Shown here piece by piece: positions 11,113 through 26,100 of a stretch of 64,000 nucleotides of DNA. The notes under the pieces were generated by a model. It made no database searches, was not told where the DNA came from, and worked only from the letters and a program-made list of their open reading frames with translations. Each line of letters begins with the position of its first letter. Within the stretch, counting starts at the first letter, position 1. Source of the DNA: Rachycentron canadum (Eukaryota > Chordata > Actinopteri > Carangiformes > Rachycentridae); contig CM076660.1 in the NCBI GenBank assembly GCA_038496675.1, positions 9,916,816 through 9,980,815 on the forward strand, read 5' to 3'. Both the position numbers and the translations under genes were made by a program.

Positions 11113-14100
11113 CTGGACAGAGATGGAAGAAGAGATAGATAAATTGAGTTACAAGGAAAAGGAGTGTTTAAGTCAGTGGGAAGAAAGAACAATAACGGGG
11201 GGGTGGGGAGTGTTTGAGAAGGCTAAATGCTGGTCTACAAGGAAATGAGCATAAAGAAAATGACCTCAACTGTAACAACAGGATTCAAATGTCAAATAAA
11301 TACTACAAATCCAATCAAAATAAACAATGGCAGGAAATGTAGATCTAGTGTGGTAGCATGTACCATGGGTTAGCATTTACTTATCTTAGCTCTTCAAACT
11401 TAAAATTTGCTAATGTGCCACAGAAAACGAGAATCCAACACCAAAAGCGATTTAATGAATAATGTTACGCTGACGCTGCTGATGAAATTGACCCCTTTTT
11501 GTGCTCCCGCGGATACAGAATAGCTTATATGTCATCGTAGCACACAAAGAATTGCTATCATATACTCACATTATAACTTTCCAGGCTCTAGGGGCTTTTC
11601 AAGACACATTATTATTGTTCACGACAGATGGTGTATGTCATTGGTGACAAATGAATGTAAATTTCAACCGCCAATATTCTGTGTGCGCTGTTGAAACGTT
11701 AACAAAAGAAGCTACATAAAACATGGTGTTTCCAAAGGATGAGCCAGGGCATCTGCTGCAACACATTATCAGCAAGTATATAAATGGAAAGAAGAATGAT
11801 GTCAGACTATGATACACTGCATTTAAGCAAACAATCCTTCACATCTCGTCTCCAGACAAGTAAATCAACTCTGCAGGTGGTGACCCTGGAAAAACTAAAA
11901 TAGATAGGAGACTGACTCACTGTGTGGCTAAACACAAAAATACACATGCACACATACAAGAATATGCACAAACTTAAACAGCTAACTCGTACGAGGCCTG
12001 GAAAACCAGGGCCCCCCTTAACCCCCCTTTACAGTAAATTCATGTAGTCAAATGTGGAAATTCTTTCCAGTGGAGGTCACCTTCTTTTTTCATCAATGAG
12101 GTATCATACATCAGCCAAGCTTGCAAAAACAGGTTGCTCAATACAGCCAAAGGCTAAACACCATTCTGTAAACTAAAAATGAGTTATCAGCTATTAAAAA
12201 ATAGTTTGTATATTCACAAAGACTGCCAGCACTGTGGTAGATATGGCTGCAGTCTCTCCAGGTTAAACAAGGTTACTCTCATTGATTTAAAGTTACACAC
12301 GGACACATTTAGTCTGTCAGGGAGGACAGAATGACGGGATAATAGCTACCGTTGTTCTGTTTGATTACAACACTGTGGAAACACTGACTATCTGGTTACT
12401 GATTTTACCATGTGTACAACGTTTCACTGTTTGGTAGCCAGACAAAAACAATTTCTCACTTTTGTTTTCTAAATCTAAGATAATCCTGTGCTGCCCTTAC
12501 ATATGGGCACAATCAGACTGTCACTCAGCAGCTCTGCATAATGGAACAGATGTTGAATACATGCTTTCACATTAGATAGGCTTTCTTAATAAACCGTGTC
12601 TAAATGCCTGGAGTGAAATACTGTATGCACATTTTAGGCCTTGTGCCAACACTCACAAACAGAGTGACTTGCAGTAAGGTTGTCGTTCAAGGTCCCGGTG
12701 TCCTAAAGGGCCCTCAAAAGTAACTTATTTGAGAGATGTGCGATACTTTAAGAGAGTGGCTCAGTGGGAGGAGAGGGTTTTAAGGTGCATTCTTTAGAAA
12801 TTAGTCATTCAAAATGATGACTGATTTGAGTTAGAAATATTAAACCATTGAGTAGCGCAAAATACATTTGTGTGCATGCTGGAAATAAAATACATACAGG
12901 CTCCCTGTTTGCATGCTAGAAGCTCTAAAAAATTTTTAAAATATTAGCTGAGTATGGGTCAAAAGTAAAACAGTTTCAATGGTTTTAATTTGCGGTAATG
13001 CTGAATATGTTACACCACACGAAAGCAAAAACAGAAAAAACAGCCAACTTTAACTGCTTGTACATGAATTTAAATTGATGCATTGTGGCTCATTAAAACT
13101 CAAAGAAGCTGAGGCAGCCAAATTAATGACATGCATAAACAGACAAATTGTCATATAAACAATAAAATATAACCACTCCTACAAAGTGGTGAGATATACT
13201 GCAGATACACAACATACTGTGCATATCATCATAACATTTGAAACAGGATTAATGAGAAATTGATCAGGTTTTGCTACAGGCTTGAGTCTCATCGCCAAGA
13301 ACAGTGAATGCATCATTCATGCAAAGCAACAACATGCTAAAAATCAAGACTGTTGTACTTCACAGCATAAAGTAGTCAAGATAAAAGGGTGTGAGGGAGG
13401 ATCCACTGATGCACATGCATGCTCCTTTGATGTTCTTACATCCAGTAAAATCAATGCAGACCAAGAAAAAGATGATGAAGAACCAGGTAACAGAGGGGTG
13501 GAGATTGTATTAAGAAGCTGGGCTCACCGCATGGTGCAGGGTTACCTGCTAGACTAAATCCAGACTGGTGCAGGTTTCTGACAGGTTGTTTGGTGGGGGA
13601 GGTACGTGCCGAGGCAGAGGGGGTACCACCACGAGACATGGAGAATTCAGACACTGGGCCGTCATACATTCCCCTGGGCACTGCCCTCAGGACTGCCAGC
13701 TACAAGATAAACAAACAAAAAAAAAAACAGATGAAGGTGGTGAAGAGAGAAATAAGAGAGGGAAGAGGGAAGAGAGAGGAGATGGAAAGTACAAGAAAAT
13801 ATGAAAGAAGAAAGGACTGGGAGGAACAGAGAGAGAAATCATCTTTCATATCACACATATCCACACCTGTTTAGCATTATATGGTTGTTTGTGTAACTGT
13901 TTGTGTCTGAATTATGTATGCATTTTTCAAGGAGCTTTTTTCCCTGCTGAGAACCAGTTTCCGATTTACACAACCACAGACATAAATACAAAATGAGACA
14001 CACACGTATACAAGTATGCAAAGTCTTTTACAGACCGGAGCAAAAAAAAAAAATTATGTAGCGGATTTGTATGTTTTAAAGCAAGTTAAAGCAACTATGT

Positions 14101-17100
14101 TGTCACTGTCTGTCTGTCTGCCTCTCTGTCTGTCTCTCTGCCTGTCTGTCTCTCTGTCTGTCTGTCTGTGGCATGACTTAGTGGAATCTTGGAGGCTCTG
14201 TCAAGAGTTAAAAAGAGACATCTGTGAATGAAGGAAGCCTAACAGTGACTGCTACCAAGATAAACAGCACACTGTTACTACAGCTCCATTTTCTCATCAG
14301 CAGCCAGCTGCAAATTAGGAAATTGTTGAACTATGAGATTTCTAGAGCCATAAGAAAGTTGGCAAAGGAGGAAAAAGCAGGGTCTGCTTTTCACTTTACA
14401 CTGCTGTAAATGAAATGTTCACTTAATATATAGTTCTAATGAAATCGTAATCTGCTGGAGGAGCTATATTTCCCTTTACTTTCTATCTGTCTGACAAGGT
14501 ACAACAACTTTACAGTGACCCAGTTGCTCTCTGTGTATTCGTGTTTGCAGTTATTTCTCTTTGCATATTCTCAGTCTTTGTATTTGTTTCCATTTTATTT
14601 AAATATACTCATTTGACTGACATGAGAAGATTGCTGTCACTCCCATGCCTTTATGCTGAATATGAAGCATCCTCCAGAAGCCAGTTCAGCTTCGCACAAA
14701 GACAGAAAGTTCTTCACTGTGAAATTGTCAGACAAACAGCAGATTCCAATTTTTACACTTTGGTTTTTGTGCAGATTAAACAAGCAAGATAGAGAGTGTT
14801 AATTAGAGACCTTTAGAGTTCCTGGTAGATCGACTGTGTTACTTTTGGACAGAATCAGAGTGGTTGTTCGTCCCTGTTTCCAGTCTTAATGCTACATGGC
14901 TGTAGCTTTATATTTAATAACATAAGAGTGATATCAATCTTCTAAGAAAGCAAATTGGGGTATATGCAAAAATATTCAAAACTAAAGTGGCTCTATTATA
15001 TGTGGCTTTAGATTTTTCAATCGAAATATTAATTTTGCTGACCATAGCGACTATAAGACAAACTAGATATAAGACTATAAAGTCCTTAGCTACCTTGAGG
15101 CTTCCCTGTAACAAGGGCAACATGCCTACACAACTTCTAGCCTTGCAAAACCACTGTAAATTGTAAATATGGGTCTCATTTTAACTGTAGACTTTGCCCT
15201 TCTACTGTCTGTGGTAGGTCTCGTTGGAAAGTTATTCAAATCCAAACTCACTGTATCCTCTTTAAAACCATGTTGTCAAAGACTCGACCACCCTCACTGC
15301 ATGGACCTCAGCCTCCAAGGTTCAGCCGTCACACTGTGGCTGATCTCAGACATGCTGTATCTCCCCCACATCCCACTTCACTGGCTCCATCTCTCCCACC
15401 GGTCCCTCTCTCCATCATCGTTACTTTTATCTCAAATGCCAGTACTTAGTCACTTACAATCTGAAAGACCATAACTCCTACCTGACCACCTCTCCTATTT
15501 CCTCCTAATCATCTCTTGCTTTGTGCCTGTTACTGTGTTAAGTTTGATTATCAAAAGGAACAATTATTCTTTCTTACGTAATTTTTGGTTTCATTTAATC
15601 TTTGGTGCTCAGCGGGCATCGTTGTGGTGTTATTGGTACTGCAGCTCACTTTTATATGTATTATCTTTGTCTTCATATGTTCAGTAGTAAAACAGTACAA
15701 CCGTAGAATTTGCCTTTCAAAAAGGACCGTGTAAAGATACAATATCTGCCTCAACAAAATGATTGTTGTATTAAGCGTGTATAGGGGGCTAGACAGCAGT
15801 TGTGTGTTTAAAGCCTGCATTTACCTGCTTCCTGGCTTTAACTCGCTTGTAGGCAAAGTCAGGGAAGGGAGAGCAGGGAATGAAGCGGCCCACACCAGAG
15901 GTGACATGCAGGTTCCCGTCCTCCAGAACAATCTTCCCCTGGCAGATCACCACAAGTGGGGCTCCACGCAGCTCCATGCCCTCAAAGACATTGTACTCAG
16001 CAGCCTGAAGCAGATGAACAGATATGTGAAGTTATTAGATACCTGTGAAGAAATCGGGTGGTTCCAGCAGCAGTAGAGAGCAGAATCTAGCAAGGGGAAG
16101 TATGTGACTCAAGAGATAGGAACAAAAGCTACAAATAAATGTTAATCACATAGCATGAACCACAATAAATTATCCAACATATATACAAAATGTCTAAATG
16201 TAGTATTTTTCAGGTTGGTACAGTTTTAAAAAATCAGGATGGGAAAGATGGAAGGAAATAATAAGGTTCTGAGATACAGAAGATAGATGTTTATTACGAC
16301 AATACTAAACCAAAAGTTCAAGCCTCTCCTCTACTTGGTCTCTTTCTCCCTTTCTTTGTCATTCATCGGCGTGTTTCTTACACTCAGTTTGGCATGTACA
16401 AACACCTGCTGTGATCACGGCAGTGTCTGATGCCACCACAGCACTTCTCACTCTTCTTCCCTCGTTCTCTCACTCTCTTCACTTTGCTCTTTCCAGCTGT
16501 CTGTCTCCTTCACTCACTTATCCTTTCTGTCTGCTTTTCATCCTGCCTTTCTCCCCCTTACCCATTCCTGCTTGATTTATGTAATCCCTTGCATTTTTTC
16601 AACCTTGCGCACTATTCATCCTCTTCCAATTTCCCCTATGCCAACTTTCTTTTCTCGACATGTTTGTGATCTGTGATGGTCCCCTCCCCTCATTCCATTG
16701 TTGCCTATTTCCTCTGCACACGGCCCTGTTTTTTGCTGCCGTCCAAATTCAGGCCAGAACAGGACATAACTAAGACTTACTGTAAGCCAAACATGATGTC
16801 ATGACTAAGCTGAGTGTGTCTAAGAAAAGTGTGTGTGTTCTTGTCTGTGTGTCAGAATGCCTTTATGTGTATCTATGCACTTTTATGTTGACAAAAACAA
16901 GTAGTAATCCAGACCAGATGTGGGAATACTGATAACAAACTAACACACAGAAGAAGCTAAGTTATACACTGTACAAGAGAAGACGTTCCCCCAACACAGT
17001 GTGCTGGTAAGCAGGGCCGCTCCTGTTTGGCTGAGCATCAGACTGTCCATTAAGGTAGATTTATTGGAGCAGGGAGCTGCCGTGCTCCAGTCTTCTGCTC

Positions 17101-20100
17101 TCTTGTGTTATTTTATGTGGAAGGACGAGGGGCAGGAAATGAAAGGGTGACATCATTATGTAAGAACCCACGGATCCTCAGTGGATGTACTCCACATTTG
17201 AAGAAGGCTTATTATTAGTGCTTTCCATTCCTCCATCTGGAGACAGAGCAATGGACTTTCTCTGGTATTAAACAACTGCCTTTAAGCAAGAAAAATTAAA
17301 ATTCACCAGCTTGTCTTCATCATTCCTGAGACCTACCTACATACACTGCTAATAAATGCATTCGTCTGTCTTTTATTTGCGTAGAGGCAGGATTTGTGCT
17401 GGTAAAATCTTTTTTTTCCTGCACACCCATTTCCTTTGCCGCCAAGTTTGGGATCCTCTAATGTCTGTGTAATGGTAGAAACCTCATTACTCACATGTGC
17501 CAGGTTTACACACGTCATGTATGCAACATGCTTGTGTATGTGAGTAAAAAAGAGTGTGTGTGCGTGTGTGTGTGTGTCTTGTGAGGCCTTCGTCACACAT
17601 CTGTAATGGAATAAGGCAGTTTCATGTTTCTAATGTAGTTTCAGTTAATTCTTTTCAATATAATTATAACTAACAAAGTGTCATTAGGTTTAATTTAACA
17701 CATTTCTCCATCATTTGAGATTTGAGTCTTACACTGATTTTTAATAAAGAAACAAAATTTCATTTCTATGACAAACAAACATTTTATTAACAACTTCATA
17801 AGCTGGTATTGTTGCAACTCAAAAAACGATAAGCTATATCTTAAGATGTCTGTCTAAGATGTCTAGGCAATTCATTAATTTTCACTATGATTTACTTTGT
17901 AAAATAAATAAAATGAAAGGCCCAACAGATGGTAATTTCTTGTCTGTTACTCATGTTGTCAAATTGCAGCCAGGTCAATTTTTCTTTTTTCTATTATTAA
18001 TAAAATTGAAAATAAGTCATCCAGCTGTGATTCATGGTTGGCACCTAAACCCTAAAGCCATTGTAAATACATCTTATAATAGTAATAGTAATAAAAAAAA
18101 GTAAAGTGGATTCCAAAGGTGGAGTAAATGGTGGTTACACTACATGACTGATTCTGATTCAGAGATCTGTTTCCCATGAAATAAAATGACCAGAGCTGTT
18201 CTCCGCTAATAAGACGAGTTGTTGTCCAACCAGCAATGTGTACAGATGTTCCTAATCTCTTGGGTCGGTTAAAATATTTGAAACATGGTATTTGCTGTAA
18301 CACAATCCTGTGCAATGAATGACACTCTTTAAAGCCATTCTAGTTGTACAGCCATGAGAATATTTCACAAGATCTGTACAAATGGATGTGCTAAAGTGGA
18401 AGGAAATGCCTCCTGATTATACAGCACAAAGAGTCCCTGGTGATTTGTACCAGGTGTTGAGGAAAATGTTTGTTTCACTGACAATGTTTTTTTTTTTTTT
18501 TTGTGGCTTAGATAAACTAATGCATTTCAATAATCCAATTTTTTTTCAGATCATTACTTCAGTCATTGCTGATGGTTTTTGGATTTCGTGAGGCTCAACT
18601 TTACATTGAGAGCTCGTCATGTGGTCAGTGCAGCGTGAGTCGCATTAGTAGCGAACATCCACTGAGACTTCATTTCCGTTCAGAGGAACTCAGAGCTCTC
18701 TGGAAGCTGCTCAAAAATGTGTCTCTCTGTCCCTCTCTCTCTCTCTCTCTCCCTCTCTGTCTCCTGCACATAGTTATGCACCACATCCAGACATGTTTCT
18801 TGTATCTGGTCCAACTCTTATTTATTTAGTTTTCTGTGCAGATGAAATGTGATTGACTGAATATGTCAATCACATTTCATCTGCACAGAAAACTGGTTCA
18901 ATACTGGTAAGAGGATCACTCTCTCAATAATACACATAACATTATTCAAGGAAAAAAATGAATGTCCTTGCATTTCATCGTGCATTCATCCACACTAATC
19001 AGGTTATATTAACAGAGAAGAGTTTCGCTAGTTTAAATGTTAATGTTTTCTAAGTGTCTGTGTGTGTTGACTGCACTTACCGAATTGTGCGTCTTGGCAG
19101 TGATGGTGCGGATGGAGTCTGTGTCCCAGATGACCAGGTCAGCATCAGAGCCCACGGCGATCCGACCCTTACGAGGGTACAGGTTCAGGATCTTAGCTGC
19201 GTTGGTGCTGGTCACTGCCACAAACATGTTCTCATCCATCTTACCTGTGGTCTAGGAGGAAAAAGAGGGAGACAGAAACATTCATCAAAAAAGGGTGATT
19301 TCACCCTGGATATATGTCACATGGAAATTAATTGCACTTCTACATATCGATGGATGGGCTACACGGATACACTGTGTGTATCTATATCTGGAATACATTT
19401 GTGTTTTCCTCTTGTTGCCTTCAAGAACAATTCATTGGAAAAAACTAACATCAATTACTATGAAGAAGGTTTAAAAGGAATAGTTCATAAGTTTGGAATA
19501 TGCGCTGATTTCTTAGATGAGAGGATTTATACCACTCTCATGTCAGTGCGGTACATATGGAATTGGTTGGCTTAGCTTAGCATAAATTCTGGAAACAAGG
19601 GGAAAAGGTTACCCTGGCTCTGTACAAAATTCAAAAACTATGCTCACTGCAAAAAGCACCTCAAAAGGCTGCATTCAGTCAAAGTCTGGTGTGAACTTTT
19701 TTAGCTTGGATTTAAATATAATGCTGTGATGAAATGGATTGAGGTTAACTTCTTAAAAGCCTATCCACATTTTTCATGCAGCACAGCCATGCACAGCTGT
19801 CTATAGATACATGCTCTGTGTCTGTCAGCAACACACTGATGCAGTGATAACAAGAGACAAGTAGGGGGGAGAAAGGGTGCAGTGTGCTGTATAAAAGGAA
19901 GTAAATGATAAAGCAAGACAGAGACAGTGACATCAAGACTGAGGAGCGGGGGAGAGAGAGTAATCGCTGACAAGAGCTATGTAGGGAATAGCAAAAGCAA
20001 GACAGAGAACAAGAACATCCTTAAAAACCACAGAGATGAGAAAGATGTGGATTTTACTGCAAAGCAGCAACAGCTCAAACAGCGTCAAAGCATAGTGGCT

Positions 20101-23100
20101 GTAGATGACAGTTTAAAGTGAAGCCAAGACGTAAAAATTTGTTGATTTTCCTTGGGGAAAAGTGTAGAGAGTGCATTAAGATAAAAGTAAAAAGTCTAAA
20201 ATAAGTCTTCATGATGTTTGTTTGCATTTGGTCATTCTCCTTTTTCCAAAGTTTAAAAAAACTTGGAGAAAGAAAAGGCCCAAAAAGCCTTTACCACAGC
20301 TTTATCCCAGATCAGGGCCATGCGCTCCTCCACTCCGTTCACACCCTCTGGGATCTGAGTGAAGTCATCCTTGCCAATCGCCTTCTGGGCCACGCTGAAG
20401 GTACAGTGAGCACTGCCAGTCACACTCAGGTCTCCACTGGGAGATTAAGAAACAACAAAGATACAAAGTTAGGATGAAATTACATCAGCACATCACAACC
20501 CATGTACAAAGACAAATTCTGCTATCACAAGGAAAGATGTTTATTTATTTGAGCAGGAGAGGCACAACAACACAGAACAAGGACTGGGAGTAATTGCCTG
20601 ATGCCAGAGTTTGTGTTTCCAGCACAAACCATTACTAATTTCCTAGTTTTCATATAACCCTTTAACTAACCAATCCACTAACAACTGCTGATTTATCTAA
20701 ATCAAGTTTGTTTCCTAACTGCAAAGAAAACAACTCAAAAAGTCAAAAAGGAGCTCTCTGATGGTATATTCATGATAAGCTACATCTCTGCAATTCATGA
20801 GGCATAGCGCTTTTGTTTTGTATGTTTTTGACTTTGTTCTTCTTGTCTGGCTGAAGGAGATGAAGGGTGGAGAGTTATGCTTATTAGCATTGTAATGAAA
20901 TTAGTCATGGTTTACTGTTTATTGTATGGTAACCATGAAGCTAATTGCTAGTCTTGTTATTCCCCTGTGTCTATAGAAATGTTTCAGATGTGTGAATGTT
21001 TACATGTAGTTCACTCACTAACAGTGTGTGGTTTGGATTGGAGTCTATGTTTGAGACAAATGACTGCTAAATGCAGTGCGTTCTACTTTGCATTTAGTTG
21101 TGTTGCCTTTGCAGACTGTAGTAAAGTAACCATCATCAACCAGAGTGGAGATATGTACCTTGACAGCAGTGTGTTCAGATAGTCTGGAGTGGTGGGATCA
21201 GGGCTAAGAGGGGGTGAGGTTACAAAAGAAGCCGCCTTGGCCCAGTTCTTGCTCCAGTAATGTGTCCCATCAGTCCCCAGGCTGGCTGTGATTGGCTCCC
21301 CAAACACAACATTTCCTGAGAAAGAAATAATGGTAAAAGTCTGTTAGAGTATCAAATGTGAAGTGTGTAAAATTGATTTATGTTGTGATTCTTGGCATTT
21401 TCAAAACCATGAATTGAGCATCGATCAAGTCTGATTAATTTGTCTGCAGTTTAATCTCACTAAAAGCTTAATTCATCTGAGTGTTTGTAGGAGAGGCACT
21501 ATGCCTAATCTCTAAAAAGCCAAACATCACCCTTGGCAATGTACAAATTTCCATTTGGCTCATTCGTAGCTGAGCCTGTACTTTCATACATAATGAGCCA
21601 GGATTTGATTCCTGTCACTAACACTCTGCTCTTGTGTTTGGTCCTTTGCTTGCACGCCTCACTGTTCTATGTCCTATCTGGTTTACATGAATAGATCCAA
21701 ACACAGGTGTCAAGCCCCTAAAGGCCCATAATGTTTGTACATGAAAGTATGAAGAGATCAGATCTGAGGTCAGCACTCAACACCCATTTTCAAAAAGTGT
21801 AAATTTTACAACCCACTACAGCCTCAGGTCACCTCTGCTCTTCTACTGGGAGTATGAGGAACGGTCTATGTGACAACTGAACCACAGAAAAGACTGAATA
21901 TTCCTCTGATAATATAATAGCATCTTTTTTTTATTCTGTCAGGGAGAGTCAAAGTGTACATCTGCAGCCCCAGGGACAACCATAAAATCATCTTATCACC
22001 TAGGTACAGTGAAAAAATAGAGACCTATGAGCAGAAATAAAGTCTTGAAATATTTCAGTCTATGTGACTCTAGAATATATGAAAAATTCTCTTTTTGAAT
22101 TAAATTATGAAAAAAAAACTTATCCACAACATTCTAATTTTTTGAGATGCACCTGTACATCAGGGCTGTAAGTTGACATGTTCCTGTCAACCCAGTTCCC
22201 ATGTTCTTGTTGTAAGATGGGTTGTGGGTAAAGCTTTTTTTCACATGGTGGGAGAGAAATTTCTTCAACTATGTGTCATGCACTTGTTGCAGTAGTGGTC
22301 AGTGAAGTCTAAATGCTGCTCTTTACCTTTTTTCCGGGCCTGTGAGATGATGTCAGCAGCACTCTTGCTCATGACCCGAGTCACATAGAGAGGACAGTTG
22401 GTTTGGCTGGCGATGGTGATGGCACGAAACACTGCCTCTGCCTCCAGCTACAGAAGGGACAGGACTTTGTGGTTGACTTGGAAATGTTTTTCCCATTAGG
22501 ATTTTTTTCAAATAAACTTAAAATATCTTGACCACGGCAAATTATGTATTTTTAGAGCCATATTATTTGAATTATTCATTTTTAACCAAAATGACAAGTG
22601 GAAGCTTATAATTTTAACATTCACTGGTGAGCGTAGGGATTTATTCAGTTACATACAGTTAGAGCAAACAAATGCTAAAATAAACTTAAGGGAGAAACAC
22701 AGACTAAAACACCACAACTCATAATAAGCAAACACTTCTGGATGCATTTGGATAAGTGTGTAGATGCTGGAAAGCACTTGGCAGTTTATTGTGATTATTA
22801 ATTGTCAATGTGTAAGAACAACCTTCTGTTAGAAATTATACAAAAGAGAGACAGAGAGAGTCAAGGATGCCCACAGATGTGGCGACTGTCTCCTGACAAG
22901 GTGACGCAAACTATGTTGACTATTGTTTTCTAGTCCACAAGCTCAACCTGGGCCCAATAACCAGTAAATTAAAACCAAACAGGACACCAGACACAGATAA
23001 AGCACTCATCCAACTTGGCCTCTGCCCAATTAAATTATGTTTCCAAGTTTCTGATTCCTAAAACTCCACTTAACTCCATGACACTGTGAGACTGGTGGGA

Positions 23101-26100
23101 CAACCTCACTGCTACACCACAGAATGGAAAATCCCAGCCAAAGCTAAAGACAGACAAGTTGCTGAGTTGAGAGCATGGCTTTCATTTTGCTCTTTGTCAA
23201 AGAAACATTAGCAGCAACAATTGGAGGAACCAAAGAATTTTCACCCAACGCCTCTAATGTGACTGAAACCACATGTGTGTAACAAGAAAAATATGTTTAT
23301 GAAGAAACATCTAAGAGGGTCACGGCCAAGGCCATGCAGCAGACTCTTTTTAAAAATCGAATTTAGTTGAATCAGGAAGGTATCTTGAGATTAAAATCTC
23401 ATTTTTTAATTTTTGACTCCCTGCCAAAATGGCAGCACACTTATGTCTATATTATACATAACTGTAAAACCACAGGCATTAAAACATGAAAAAAAAAAAT
23501 CTGTAAAAACTACGGCTACTATATGTATTTAATGAAATATACTGGTTTATTTCAGCCTTTGAAACATTCATGACAATATGCTTTAACTCATTTAACATAA
23601 TAGAGTTGTATGCAGTGTGTGTGTTGTACCTCTTCTGGCCTGCTCAGCACATGTCCCTCTGGTCCAGTGATGCCCATCTGCAGCATGCGAGCCTGCTCCT
23701 GTTGAACAAACACGTAGAAAGCTGTTGGGCTTTGGCTCATGTAAAGTTTTAGTGACACTGCAAAACCATATTCAGGTTTCTCCTTCTTTCTTTTAGTTTT
23801 GTCATTTGGGTCAGGCCACACCCTGAGGACTGTGAGACTGTTAAGTGTCTTTTTAATACACAAAGAGCTATTGTACTTTTCAGAAATGCTGGCTGCACTT
23901 TTGCATTAATAAATGTAGTTGACCCCTGCTTGGAGAGACTTAGGACAAAGCGCCTGTTCTGTCAACACAGATGCTTTATTATGACATCCCAAAAAAAGTC
24001 TGTTTTAAGTGCTAAAGTAAAATTATTGTTTTTTTCAGCCTGGATTTTATTTTAATAATGTGAGCATCTTGACATGCTGTCTTTGTACATACTACTTTCA
24101 CTGTAGAGATACAAGAAGCATAGACAAAACTATGCAAATCAGGCCAAGCAGAGCAAGACTCTGAAAGCTTTCCCTATAAAATTTAGTCTAAATATATCAT
24201 TTCAAATGCTTATCTCTTAGTCTGAAGTATCTCCTTCTAGCTAACTTTATAGAAGCCTACTTTTGACCTTAAGCAGTACATCTATAGAAGTCTAAACATG
24301 TAGCCTATCTGAAAACAAGAGAAAGCTTGTTTGCATTTTTGTCTTTTTTTAGGAAATTTACGAGTGACAGCTATCCAGCAGCCAACCATATTTATTCAAA
24401 TTACAGAACAAAAACAAGATGATAAATCAAATGGACAATGAAGAAGGGAAGCAGAGGCAGACAGGAAACTATAGGACCATCCCACAAGACAACACACAAT
24501 TCAAGAAACTGAGGTAGTTCCTGCGGTCAGGAAGGAAAAACCTTTGCTGCTACGAGTGGGACCTGTTGATGACAGATTTGGAAAATCTAGATGCATCTAC
24601 AGATGAGAGTGATCCCAGCTGTGTTTCTATAAAAAGCAAAGTTGCAGCTAGGATCAACATTGCCGTGCTGAAGATTGTTCCAGCTCAACAAGATCAACCA
24701 GAAGAGCCAAACTGGGCCAAACAGTCAGCTCCTCATGTGGTAAACAACAGCAACCCTTACACAATCAAAGACTTTCACAGTGTTTTTGTGATACCTTTAA
24801 TACCTGTGGAAATGAATAAGGCAGCCGGTAAGTTATAACTTAAATAGACGCCTGTGCAGGTGGCTACGCTCCACAGGCATGATGTCTGCTTACTTATGTT
24901 TTAAACTCAAAAACAATTGTTTATGTGGAAAGTTTGAGGAAGCTCACACTACTTGCCCCCTTTGCCTGCCTCTGCATTTCCAAAATCTCCACAGAGGAAG
25001 GTGTATATGAAAATGTTAGCATGACCCAGGCTGAAAAACACTGTTTTTTTCTTGAGGGGAAAAATATTTTTCAAAGACCCGGAACATCATTAATGAGATG
25101 TAAATCTGAACTGGAATTTGAATTTATGCAAGGAGAGTTAAAGTCATAGTTTTTCTCCAGCAAACATCTAGTGGCCATAAAAGGACTTTAGGCACTTGGG
25201 CACTGGTCTTAGCTCTTATCCATGGTGAGTGGTTGTGTGCACATCCACCAAACTTCAGTGGGATTAGTGCTAGACACAGAAAAATCTGTAAAGTACAAGG
25301 CAAAGAGTACCAGCACAGCTTCCTTACACTAGTGTGTGGGTATTCTTTGTGTTTGCTATCACTTGGTCACAACATGTTCTCCATACCAACATGAACATTT
25401 ATCACACACATCTAAATAAGGCCTCCCTGTCTAAGGAGCTCTACGGTAAACAGTCAGGTCGTGACATAATATGGGGGTTTCAACATTTTTGATCTTAAAG
25501 CTGATGGAAATCAGAGTTCCTCAAAGTCCAAGTTTAAGACTGGATAGTAAAGCTGGGATTTTGTCATGAATCAGATCCAACACACACATTCACACACAGT
25601 GACAGAATCCAGGCATCTCTGACTAATGCCAACACTCTCAATCCACCAACTATTACGGTTCACTAACTTTCATTTGTCCACTGTACGGCACAGCCCTGTG
25701 TAAACTACACCCACACATTACTGTCATACAAGAAACACATTGTCTCTCCCATCAGCGACTGCGTGTTTAGTCTGTAGGTAGTGAGATGTGCTGCGATAAG
25801 GCTTGACTAGACAGGTGAACTGAAGTGAACTTAACTGAAATCACACTAAACTAAAACAGATGACAGATTTGGACCCAAGCCAAATAATTGCAGCAAGTGT
25901 GTAAAGAAAATGAGGAGGGGGTAGAAAGAAGAAGAAAACGAAGGAGAAATGTTTACAAGGGGTGTCTGTAAGATTAGTCATGTTTATTGTTACCTCAGCA
26001 ATGATCTCGCCATTTTCAGCATGGACCTGAGCAATGCCTCCCCTCTCTGCCAAGAAGGTAAAGACTTCATAGAGCTGGAGAGGAAACACATGGACATAGT

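Noticed and set aside
19054..19575. 173-codon plus-strand open frame
   Set aside because: It runs antisense through dpysl3 exon 11 and into a dispersed repeat; no coding similarity.
24566..25149. Two adjacent plus-strand open frames in dpysl3 intron 6, considered as a degraded transposon gene
   Set aside because: No transposase, reverse transcriptase or other motif recognised; no terminal repeats seen.
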